The position numbers and the translations under genes were made by a program. Below are positions 1 through 5,451 of a stretch of DNA of 10,567 bases, piece by piece; positions within the stretch are counted from its first letter, which is position 1; each line of letters opens with the position of its first letter. The stretch comes from Candidatus Sulfotelmatobacter sp. (GTDB taxonomy: Bacteria; Acidobacteriota; Terriglobia; Terriglobales; Acidobacteriaceae), in NCBI GenBank assembly GCA_030037515.1, contig JASHRE010000860.1, positions 1-10,567 on the forward strand. Direction: 5' to 3'. A model generated the notes under the pieces. It was not told the DNA's origin, made no database searches, and saw nothing but the letters and a program-made list of their open reading frames with translations.

Positions 1-125
1 AACTGCAGCATGAGCACGCGCATGCCCTGCCCGACGGCGCGCAAAGCCGTACCCATGGCCGCGGTGGTCTTGCCTTTTCCGGGACCGGTGTTCACGATGA
101 TCAGACCGCGCCGGATATCAGCCAT
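1..125 (-). CDS. cobO: Cob(I)alamin / cob(I)yrinate a,c-diamide adenosyltransferase, N-terminal fragment
   Basis: This is the first 41 codons of a minus-strand gene that continues beyond the left edge. The predicted start has a basic residue pair, then a short beta strand (GLIIV), a P-loop reading GPGKGKTT at about residues 15-22, and the following helix (AAMGTALRAVG). This is the typical N-terminus of the CobA/CobO/BtuR family, which transfers the adenosyl group of ATP to the cobalt of a corrinoid in coenzyme B12 synthesis or salvage in the cytosol. Most family members I know have Asn where this one has Pro in the P-loop (usually GNGKGKTT). The ATG at 125 is well supported because an in-frame TAG lies a few codons upstream. 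The Shine-Dalgarno sequence is weak. Only the nucleotide-binding start is visible, so cobO/btuR subtype and full length cannot be judged. Confidence 0.85.
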   Translation of the reverse strand, partial: MADIRRGLIIVNTGPGKGKTTAAMGTALRAVGQGMRVLMLQ

Positions 126-143
126 GCTCGTTTCGGACGCTTG

Positions 144-149
144 ATTCTA
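144..149 (-). promoter_or_regulatory. Possible -10 box of cobO
   Basis: Read on the minus strand this is TAGAAT, 18 bases before the cobO ATG. It forms half of a small inverted repeat (TTCTA-C-TAGAA, 145-155). No convincing -35 box lies 16-18 bases upstream, so the call rests on the -10 alone. Confidence 0.25.
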
Positions 150-267
150 CTAGAACGTGTTGTTTCCTGCGGACGCCGCGCGACCTCCGCGATACTCACC
201 GGACAAAGGTTCTCATCTTCAACCTTGCGAGGAGCATAAGTGCGAGCAATTGAAATCGAGCTCGAAT

Positions 268-295
268 GGCTGAATGCTGACGGCTGAGTGCTAAC
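268..295. repeat. Degenerate 7-bp tandem repeat, four units
   Basis: Four consecutive heptamers start at 268, 275, 282 and 289; for example GGCTGAA and GGCTGAG, alternating with TGCTGAC-type units. The shared pattern is roughly (G/T)GCTGAN. It lies just upstream of the rplU promoter and resembles, in unit length and degeneracy, the other tracts at 980, 1044 and 1470. Confidence 0.55.
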
Positions 296-323
296 TCGGC
301 GCCCTTGCCAAACACGGTTCCGT

Positions 324-353
324 TTGACCGTTTTCCAGCATGCACGCTACAAT
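324..353 (+). promoter_or_regulatory. Sigma70-type promoter of rplU
   Basis: The -35 box is TTGACC (324-329) and the -10 box is TACAAT (348-353), with an 18-base spacer. Each box has five of six consensus positions. Transcription would start near 360, giving rplU a long leader of about 160 nt. Confidence 0.65.
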
Positions 354-522
354 GTTTTGAGTTTGCCTGTAATCGCTCCCGTTCTGCGGACGCGCGCCTT
401 GAGGTGAAGCCGCGAGGCGAAAAACACAGCAAGCATAGAGAGAAATCAGCAATCCGCGGAGCGCCCGTGTACGCCTCGCTTGAAAAGTCTCAGGCTGATT
501 CATTCGACATTTTGGAGGGAGC

Positions 523-978
523 ATGTACGCGGTGATCCGCGCGGGTGGAAAGCAGTACCGGGTCGCACCCGGTGATGTGATTCGAATCGAAAAGCTGGGC
601 ACGAACGGCCAGGTCGAGTTTCCGGTCGTGGCGCTCTCGAGCGAAGACGGCCAGATCGGTCATCAAGGCGATGCGCGCGTCGTCGGTCAGGTCGTCGAAC
701 AGGGCCGCGGCGCGAAAGTGATCGTCTTCCATTACAAGCGCAAAAAGCAGTACAAAAAACTTCGCGGGCATCGCCAGGCATTCACGGCCGTGCGCATCAC
801 AGAGATCGCGTCGAACGGACAGAGCTTCAAGGCTCCAGAGTTGCCGGCGAAGGAAGCGAAGCCAAAGAAGGTCAGGGCGGTCGAGAGTGAAACCGAAACC
901 CTAGAAGCCAAAGCTTCCACGGCGAAGAAGAAGCCGGCTCGGAAGAAAACCGCCCAAAAAGCGGCGAAGGAGAAGTAG
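523..978 (+). CDS. rplU: Large-subunit ribosomal protein bL21 with Lys/Ala-rich C-terminal tail
   Basis: The 151-residue product starts MYAVIRAGGKQYRV, the standard L21 N-terminus. The L21 signature region lies at about residues 72-95 (KRKKQYKKLRGHRQ, then TAVRITEI). L21 binds 23S rRNA in the 50S subunit. The start at 523 is set by a strong Shine-Dalgarno GGAGGG (514-519) with three bases before the ATG, and by homology of residue 1. The usual family length is about 100-105 residues; here about 48 extra residues follow, first acidic/mixed (ESETETLEAK), then rich in Lys and Ala (AKKKPARKK). The tail looks disordered and rRNA-binding, like low-complexity tails on other ribosomal proteins; its role is inferred. 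It heads the rplU-rpmA-obgE cluster, 108 bp before rpmA, and has its own promoter at 324-353. Confidence 0.97.
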   Translation: MYAVIRAGGKQYRVAPGDVIRIEKLGTNGQVEFPVVALSSEDGQIGHQGDARVVGQVVEQGRGAKVIVFHYKRKKQYKKLRGHRQAFTAVRITEIASNGQSFKAPELPAKEAKPKKVRAVESETETLEAKASTAKKKPARKKTAQKAAKEK

Positions 979-979
979 T

Positions 980-1007
980 GAGTGGCGAGGCCTGAGTTTC
1001 GAGGCTG
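980..1007. repeat. Degenerate 7-bp tandem repeat with a GAG every seven bases
   Basis: Heptamers begin at 980, 987, 994 and 1001, each starting with GAG (for example GAGTGGC and GAGGCTG). The tract begins just after the rplU stop codon in the rplU-rpmA spacer. The other four positions of the unit vary strongly, so it is a decayed or very loose repeat. Confidence 0.45.
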
Positions 1008-1043
1008 ATTGACGCGATTTTCGCCTGGTGCTTGCAACTCGGT

Positions 1044-1084
1044 ATTGATTAACTGAGAATTGACAACCGAGAACAGAGAACTTC
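1044..1084. repeat. Degenerate 7-bp tandem repeat, AACTGAG-like
   Basis: Four clear units start at 1051, 1058, 1065 and 1072 (AACTGAG, AATTGAC, then AACCGAG and AACAGAG). Partial units lie before (1044) and after (1079) them. The tract ends two bases before the rpmA ATG, so it forms the whole ribosome-binding region of rpmA. Confidence 0.65.
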
Positions 1085-1086
1085 AT

Positions 1087-1365
1087 ATGGCACACAAAAA
1101 AGGACAAGGCACTTCACGAAATGGCCGCGACTCGAACTCGCAGCGGCTTGGATTCAAAGCATTCGGCGGGCAGGTCGTCCCCGGCGGCACCATCATCGTG
1201 CGGCAGCGCGGCACCCGCGTGAAGCCTGGGTTAAACGTCGGCCGCGGCAAAGACGACACGCTGTTCGCCAAGATCACCGGCCGCATCAAGTTCCAGGACA
1301 AAGGCTCGATGGGCAAGTTCGTTCTGGTTGAGCCGGTAGAAAACGAACCGGTCGAAGCGAAGTAG
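1087..1365 (+). CDS. rpmA: Large-subunit ribosomal protein bL27
   Basis: The 92-residue protein begins MAHKKGQGTSRNGRDS and continues with QRLGFKAFGGQ, GTIIVRQRGT and FAKITGRIKF, all typical of L27. L27 sits near the peptidyl-transferase centre of the 50S subunit, where its flexible N-terminal tail reaches toward the tRNA ends. The N-terminus starts directly with AHKKG, with no sign of the cleavable leader seen in Firmicutes L27. Upstream TTG codons would add residues unlike the family, so the ATG at 1087 is preferred. There is no normal Shine-Dalgarno; the purine-rich end of the heptamer tract (about 1071-1080) occupies that place. It lies 108 bp after rplU and is followed by a strong hairpin terminator. 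Confidence 0.97.
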   Translation: MAHKKGQGTSRNGRDSNSQRLGFKAFGGQVVPGGTIIVRQRGTRVKPGLNVGRGKDDTLFAKITGRIKFQDKGSMGKFVLVEPVENEPVEAK

Positions 1366-1385
1366 ATTTTTTCCATTGCAAGAGT

Positions 1386-1405
1386 CGCGGGCAGGGGTGC
1401 CCGCG
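1386..1405 (+). terminator. Strong hairpin after rpmA, first of a tandem pair
   Basis: A perfect 8-bp stem (CGCGGGCA with TGCCCGCG) encloses a GGGG loop. No T-run follows directly, so by itself it is an RNA-stabilising or pausing hairpin. It sits just before the T-tailed hairpin at 1411-1436. Confidence 0.5.
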
Positions 1406-1410
1406 CCGTA

Positions 1411-1440
1411 AAGGCCTCGCCCTCGGACGAGGCTTTTCCT
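1411..1440 (+). terminator. Rho-independent terminator between rpmA and obgE
   Basis: A 9-bp stem (1411-1419 with 1428-1436, one G-U pair) has an 8-base loop. The T-rich stretch TTTTCCTTT runs from inside the 3' arm to just past it. It should end or attenuate rplU-rpmA transcription, so obgE may depend on read-through or on its own promoter, which I could not identify. Confidence 0.7.
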
Positions 1441-1469
1441 TTAGTTGCGAGTCCTTGGTCCGAGTCGCT

Positions 1470-1504
1470 AGCTCAGGACTCAGAACTCGTGACTCTGGGC
1501 TCGC
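1470..1504. repeat. Degenerate 7-bp tandem repeat, RRCTCNG-like, abutting obgE
   Basis: Five units start at 1470, 1477, 1484, 1491 and 1498 (for example GACTCAG, AACTCGT and GACTCTG). Looser units can be traced back to 1449. The tract ends one base before the obgE ATG, replacing the normal ribosome-binding sequence. Confidence 0.6.
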
Positions 1505-1505
1505 C

Positions 1506-2519
1506 ATGTTCATTGATGAAGCCAAAATTCGCGTGAAAGCGGGCGACGGCGGCAACGGCTGCATGGCCTTCCGACGTGAGAAGTTCGTTCCGCGCGGCGG
1601 GCCTTCGGGCGGCGACGGCGGCAATGGCGGCGACGTGGTTATGGAATCGAGCGAGCGCCACAACACGCTCGTGCACTTCCGCTTCAATCCGGAATACAAA
1701 GCCGAGCGCGGACGCCACGGCGAAGGCGCGAACAAAACGGGCCGTGAGGGAGCCGATGTCGTCTTGAAAGTTCCGGTGGGTACCATCCTCTACGACGACG
1801 AAACCGGCGAGAAGGTTTTCGACTTTTCCGGTGCCGACGAGCGCATTGTGATCGCCCGCGGGGGCCGCGGTGGACGCGGCAACGCGCAGTTTGCAACCTC
1901 GACGCATCAGGCTCCGCGCGAGCACGAACCCGGCAGGCCAGGCGAAGAACGCATGTACCGGCTGGAGCTCAAGCTGCTGGCCGATGTCGGGCTGGTCGGA
2001 TATCCGAACGTGGGCAAATCGACGTTGATCTCGCGGATTTCCGCGGCGCGGCCCAAGATCGCCGACTATCCCTTCACGACGCTAGAGCCCAATCTTGGAG
2101 TCGTCGTAGTCGGCGACGAGAAAGACGCCGTCAGCTTTGTGGTCGCCGACATTCCCGGTCTGATCGAGGGCGCTCACACCGGAGCTGGCTTGGGAACTCA
2201 ATTTCTGCGGCACATCGAGCGCACCCGCCTGCTCGTGCATCTGGTCGACGTTTCCGATGGCAGTGGACGCGACGACGTGGTCAAAGATGTCGAGGTGATT
2301 CTCGGCGAACTCGTCAGCTTCGGCGCGCATCTGGAAGACAAGCCGATGATCATGGTCGCGTCCAAGATCGATGTCGCGAATAAGGACAAACTGGCAGGGT
2401 TGAAGAAATATTGCCGGAAGAAGGGAAACAAGCTGTACGAGATTTCAGCCGTCACGGGCAAGGGGATTGACGATCTGAAGTACGCGATGGCGGAGGCGGT
2501 CCAGGCGCAGCGACAATAA
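1506..2519 (+). CDS. obgE: Obg-family GTPase (ribosome assembly / stress)
   Basis: The 337-residue protein starts MFIDEAKIRVKAGDGGNG, the conserved Obg start. Residues 1-157 form the glycine-rich Obg fold (GGPSGGDGGNGGDV; RGGRGGRGN). The G domain follows: G1 GYPNVGKST (165-173), G2 near YPFTT (188-192), G3 DIPG (215-218), G4 SKID (286-289) and G5 SAVTGKG (314-320). Obg GTPases bind the 50S subunit and act in its maturation and in growth and stress control. The protein ends soon after the G domain, so it lacks the C-terminal OCT or acidic extension of some orthologues. G4 has Ser in place of the usual Asn of NKxD. An upstream TTG at 1455 would add 17 residues translated from the heptamer repeat and is rejected. 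No Shine-Dalgarno sequence is visible. Confidence 0.97.
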   Translation: MFIDEAKIRVKAGDGGNGCMAFRREKFVPRGGPSGGDGGNGGDVVMESSERHNTLVHFRFNPEYKAERGRHGEGANKTGREGADVVLKVPVGTILYDDETGEKVFDFSGADERIVIARGGRGGRGNAQFATSTHQAPREHEPGRPGEERMYRLELKLLADVGLVGYPNVGKSTLISRISAARPKIADYPFTTLEPNLGVVVVGDEKDAVSFVVADIPGLIEGAHTGAGLGTQFLRHIERTRLLVHLVDVSDGSGRDDVVKDVEVILGELVSFGAHLEDKPMIMVASKIDVANKDKLAGLKKYCRKKGNKLYEISAVTGKGIDDLKYAMAEAVQAQRQ

Positions 2520-2607
2520 GATCAATTGACCGCACAAATCGACGACCACGAAGAAAACTAGAAGCGCGAGCCCTCGCGTATCTTCGCGCCCTCTGTGATT
2601 AACGGCC

Positions 2608-2613
2608 TATAAT
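2608..2613 (+). promoter_or_regulatory. Possible -10 box of ruvB
   Basis: A perfect TATAAT lies 43 bases before the ruvB start. No good -35 box is present 16-18 bases upstream (2584-2590 is GC-rich), so this is a tentative promoter. It would give a short leader carrying the GGAG at 2651-2654. Confidence 0.4.
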
Positions 2614-2656
2614 CCTCAATTGCGCCGTTTCGCATTTCGTTCTACCATCCGGAGCA

Positions 2657-3709
2657 ATGGCCACCGCCTTGCGAAATCCTGATCCCGAGCCGAACCGCGA
2701 CCGCCTCGTATCGGCAGCACCGGTCGGCGATGATTCCTCGTTCGAACTGAAGCTCCGGCCGCAGCGGCTGGCCGAGTTCATCGGGCAGAAAAAAGTCAAA
2801 GACAACCTGCAGGTCGCAATCGAAGCGGCCCGCTCGCGAGGCGAGGCCATGGATCATGTCCTGCTTTACGGTCCTCCAGGGCTCGGCAAGACTACTCTCG
2901 CCAACATCATCGCTAACGAACTCGGGGTCCATTTTCAGCCGACGGCCGCCCCGCTGTTGCAAATCAAGGGGGATCTGACCGCGATCATTACCAACTTGCA
3001 GGAGAAGCAGGTTCTATTTATCGATGAAATCCACCGCCTGCAGCCGGTTTTGGAAGAGTTGCTCTACTCTGCGCTGGAAGATTACAAGCTCGACATCATC
3101 ATCGGGCAGGGCCCCTCGGCACGCACGCACACACTGCAGGTGAAGCCGTTTACTTTCGTCGGTGCGACTACGCGCGCGGGGATGATTTCTTCGCCGTTGC
3201 GAGCGCGTTTTGGCATCGTGTTGCGACTCGAGTTCTATACGCCGGAAGATCTGCGGATCATCGTCGAGCGCTCGGCAGAAATTCTAGGCGTTCAGATCGA
3301 CGACGCCGGGGGAATCGAGATCGCCAGCCGCTCCCGTGGCACGCCGCGTATTGCCAACCGCCTGCTGCGCCGTGTGCGTGATTACGCCCAGGTGCGCGGA
3401 GCAGGCAAAATTGACGCGCCCACCGCCAAGGCCGCCCTCGAAATGCTGGAAGTCGATCAGTACGGCTTCGATGAAGTCGACCGGCGTCTGCTGCTGACGA
3501 TCATCGAGAAATATCAAGGCGGACCAGTGGGCGTGAACACACTGGCTGCCGTTCTGGCCGAAGAGCCCGACGCGATCGAAGAAATCTACGAGCCGTTCCT
3601 GATGCAGATCGGATTTCTGAACCGCACGCCACGCGGGCGCGTGGCCACGCAATTGGCCTACGAGCACTTCCGCATCACACCCAATCGGCGGCAGGCCTCA
3701 CTATTCTAA
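2657..3709 (+). CDS. ruvB: Holliday junction branch-migration ATPase RuvB
   Basis: The 350-residue protein matches RuvB over its full length. It has the entry motif LRPQRLAEFIGQ (33-44), Walker A GPPGLGKTT (72-80), Walker B LFIDEIHR (120-127), sensor 1 GATTRAG (169-175), the arginine-finger segment SPLRARFGIV (179-188) and sensor 2 GTPRIANRLLRR (228-239). A C-terminal winged-helix domain follows, ending in the usual FLNRTPRGR stretch. RuvB forms hexameric rings that, with RuvA and RuvC, drive branch migration in recombination and repair. The ATG at 2657 is preceded by GGAG (2651-2654), two bases before the start. The first 28 residues are variable, as in the family. ruvA and ruvC are not next to it. 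It lies 137 bp after obgE, and no terminator is evident after it. Confidence 0.98.
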   Translation: MATALRNPDPEPNRDRLVSAAPVGDDSSFELKLRPQRLAEFIGQKKVKDNLQVAIEAARSRGEAMDHVLLYGPPGLGKTTLANIIANELGVHFQPTAAPLLQIKGDLTAIITNLQEKQVLFIDEIHRLQPVLEELLYSALEDYKLDIIIGQGPSARTHTLQVKPFTFVGATTRAGMISSPLRARFGIVLRLEFYTPEDLRIIVERSAEILGVQIDDAGGIEIASRSRGTPRIANRLLRRVRDYAQVRGAGKIDAPTAKAALEMLEVDQYGFDEVDRRLLLTIIEKYQGGPVGVNTLAAVLAEEPDAIEEIYEPFLMQIGFLNRTPRGRVATQLAYEHFRITPNRRQASLF

Positions 3710-3800
3710 GGCGGCTTGTCATCTGTAGAGCAAGCGACCTTTGCGCCACAATGTTCGCGCGTTCGGCTCGGTTCTCCATTGCACTCAGCGGTTCCGAGGA

Positions 3801-3830
3801 TTGCTGAATCCCGCGCCAATCCTGTAGAAT
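3801..3830 (+). promoter_or_regulatory. Sigma70-type promoter of rpmE
   Basis: The -35 box is TTGCTG (3801-3806) and the -10 box is TAGAAT (3825-3830), with an 18-base spacer. Transcription would begin near 3837, about 24 bases before the rpmE start and just before its ribosome-binding site GAGGT (3845-3849). Confidence 0.6.
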
Positions 3831-3860
3831 CTAATGGTTGAAACGAGGTCAAGACCCAGC

Positions 3861-4079
3861 ATGAAAGCTGCCATTCATCCCGCATACAACGAAGTGCGCG
3901 TGCACTGTGCCTGCGGCAACACATTCATGACCCGCTCGACCCACAAGGGCGACATCTCGGTAGAAATCTGCTCGAGTTGCCATCCTTTTTTCACGGGCAA
4001 GCAGAAGCTGGTCGACACCGCCGGACGCGTGGAGCGCTTCCGCCGCAAATACGCCAAAGCCGAGACCGCCAAAAAGTAA
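3861..4079 (+). CDS. rpmE: Large-subunit ribosomal protein bL31, zinc-binding type
   Basis: The 72-residue protein starts MKAAIHPAYNEVRVHC and ends with the conserved CHPFFTGKQKLVDTAGRVERFRRKY-type tail. It keeps four cysteines (C16, C18, C37, C40) at the spacing of zinc-containing L31, as in E. coli RpmE. L31 joins the two ribosomal subunits at the central protuberance. Because it has the zinc ligands it is the zinc-replete paralogue type, whereas zinc-free forms replace it under zinc limitation in many bacteria. The upstream in-frame TTG at 3834 adds non-family residues, so the ATG at 3861 is chosen; GAGGT at 3845-3849 is a fair Shine-Dalgarno, 11 bases away. It appears monocistronic, with a promoter at 3801-3830 and a strong terminator at 4118-4143. 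Confidence 0.97.
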   Translation: MKAAIHPAYNEVRVHCACGNTFMTRSTHKGDISVEICSSCHPFFTGKQKLVDTAGRVERFRRKYAKAETAKK

Positions 4080-4117
4080 GCCGCGGACTTGCGCCCTTCG
4101 CGCAGATCCTCAAATTC

Positions 4118-4143
4118 AGCCCTCGCTGCGGCGAGGGCTTTTT
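4118..4143 (+). terminator. Rho-independent terminator of rpmE
   Basis: A perfect 9-bp stem (AGCCCTCGC with GCGAGGGCT) encloses a TGCG loop and runs into five T residues (4139-4143). It lies 38 bases after the rpmE stop and separates rpmE from dusB. Confidence 0.9.
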
Positions 4144-4154
4144 GCTTATACAGG

Positions 4155-4160
4155 TAGAAT
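4155..4160 (+). promoter_or_regulatory. Possible -10 box of dusB
   Basis: TAGAAT lies directly after the rpmE terminator and seven bases before the proposed GTG start of dusB. No -35 box is visible because the terminator hairpin occupies that space. If it is used, transcription would start at or very near the GTG, giving a leaderless mRNA. Confidence 0.3.
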
Positions 4161-4166
4161 ATTCAT

Positions 4167-5381
4167 GTGCGCAAGTTTTGGGATAACTCGTGTGGCGCGG
4201 GCGCCCTCGGCCGCGAACGCTTGCTAGCTGGCACGGTACCGTCCGAGGTCTGCATCGGCGGCTTGCGTATTGCCCCAGCCACCGTTCTCGCGCCTATGGC
4301 CGGAGTCACCGACACCGTCTTCCGCCGCTACATTCGCAATCTTGGCGGATGCGGTCTGATCATGACCGAGTTCACCTCGGCCGACGGCGTTCTGCGCGCA
4401 AAGGACAAAAAAGCCAAACGCTACCTGCACTTCTACGAAGACGAGCATCCGATCTCGGCCCAGCTTTTCGGCAGCGATCCGCGCGTGATGGCCGAGGCTG
4501 CACGCGTGGTCGAGGGCCTTGGCTTCGATTTGGTCGATCTCAATCTTGGATGTCCGGCAAAGAAAGTTGTGAAGTGCAATGGCGGTTCGGGTTTGCTGCG
4601 CGATTTGCCCGCCGTCGGCCGGATTTTCGAGTCCGTGCGCGCGGCGGTGAAGATTCCGTTCACGGTGAAGTTTCGCGCTGGATGGAGCGACGGAGAGATC
4701 GTTTGCGTCGAACTGGCTCGCATGGCCGAATCGTGTGGCTTGGCTGCCGTGGCTCTGCATGCCCGCACCCGTGAGCAGGGATATAGCGGCAACGCGCGTT
4801 GGGAATGGATTGCCGCTGTGAAAAACGCTGTGAAGATTGCGGTGATCGGCAACGGGGACATCCGTACGCCCGAGGACGCTTGCGCCATGGTTACACAGAC
4901 GGGATGCGATGCAGTGATGATCGGCCGCACCGCGCCATCGAATCCGTGGATTTTCCGCCAGATTCAGCAGTACTGCGCGCGTTCCGACGAGATCTATGGG
5001 GCGGCAGCCGGCCTCAACTGTTCAGTCAAGCGAAGCTCGAGCGTATCGAATGATGGCGCGGACAAAGACGCAACCTCGGACCTTCGACCGGAGAGACTGC
5101 CGGCGGTGCCTATCCCTACACGCGAACAAAAACGGTATGACCACCCATCGGAGACCGATCGCTACCAGATGATCCGCACATATTTTCAGATGCTGATCGA
5201 GGAAGAGCTGCCTGACGCGGTGGGCAAGATGAAGCAGTTCGCGTCGTGGTTCACGCATGGAGTCCCGGGCGGAGCCGGATTGCGCAAGGCAATCTACGAA
5301 TCGAACTCGGCGCCGGAAGTTCTGGCGAACGTGGAGTTTTTTTTTGAGTCGAGACTATTGGGCGCGAACGTGCCCGCATAG
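4167..5381 (+). CDS. dusB: tRNA-dihydrouridine synthase (DusB-type)
   Basis: The 404-residue protein is an FMN-dependent enzyme that reduces uridine to dihydrouridine in tRNA. Visible motifs are APMAGVTD (42-49, FMN site), DLNLGCPAKKV (124-134, with the catalytic Cys at 129), FTVKFRAGW (165-173), HARTREQ (198-204), the phosphate-binding GNGDIRTP (228-235) and MIGRTA (251-256). The C-terminal helical tRNA-binding domain is at about 333-395. Between barrel and helical domain there is a low-complexity Ser/Asp/Arg-rich insert (about 272-328), which makes it longer than the usual 320-350 residues. The start is uncertain: conserved sequence begins near residue 29, and GTG 4167 or TTG 4221 could be used, neither with a good Shine-Dalgarno. 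A run of nine T (5337-5345) near the 3' end encodes Phe391-393. It is convergent with the EamA gene. Confidence 0.93.
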   Translation: MRKFWDNSCGAGALGRERLLAGTVPSEVCIGGLRIAPATVLAPMAGVTDTVFRRYIRNLGGCGLIMTEFTSADGVLRAKDKKAKRYLHFYEDEHPISAQLFGSDPRVMAEAARVVEGLGFDLVDLNLGCPAKKVVKCNGGSGLLRDLPAVGRIFESVRAAVKIPFTVKFRAGWSDGEIVCVELARMAESCGLAAVALHARTREQGYSGNARWEWIAAVKNAVKIAVIGNGDIRTPEDACAMVTQTGCDAVMIGRTAPSNPWIFRQIQQYCARSDEIYGAAAGLNCSVKRSSSVSNDGADKDATSDLRPERLPAVPIPTREQKRYDHPSETDRYQMIRTYFQMLIEEELPDAVGKMKQFASWFTHGVPGGAGLRKAIYESNSAPEVLANVEFFFESRLLGANVPA

Positions 5382-5451
5382 GACGACGTCCCTCCGCACT
5401 GCTCGCCGGGCGGGCGCCGATCAACCGCTCTCGAAGCAGGATCGTCGTGGA

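Larger units (their letters stand above)
126..522. other. 397-bp divergent intergenic region between cobO and rplU
   Basis: No protein-coding gene is convincing here; the open frames are short, compositionally unlike proteins and overlap real genes. It holds a possible cobO -10 on the minus strand (144-149), a degenerate heptamer tract (268-295), the rplU promoter (324-353) and a leader of about 160 nt before rplU. The leader has several possible helices: 395-401 with 413-419 (one G-U pair), 412-419 with 472-479 (8 bp, perfect), 444-450 with 494-500 (7 bp, perfect) and 386-390 with 453-457. The first two exclude each other. No tRNA or recognised riboswitch is visible. Confidence 0.6.

Noticed and set aside
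196..535. Open frames in the cobO-rplU spacer (196-432 minus, 291-602 minus, 305-535 plus)
   Set aside because: They have no recognisable family, have unusual composition, lack good ribosome-binding sites and overlap the rplU start or promoter.
1455..1505. Upstream TTG start for obgE adding 17 residues
   Set aside because: The added residues are translated from the heptamer tract, and Obg proteins begin with MFIDEA as at 1506.
2559..2590. Short GC hairpin (CGCGA-GCCC-TCGCG) after obgE
   Set aside because: The stem is 5 bp without a proper T-run; insufficient evidence for a terminator.
4190..4774. 194-residue open frame inside dusB in another frame
   Set aside because: It is Arg/Ser-rich and is a shadow of the conserved DusB coding frame.
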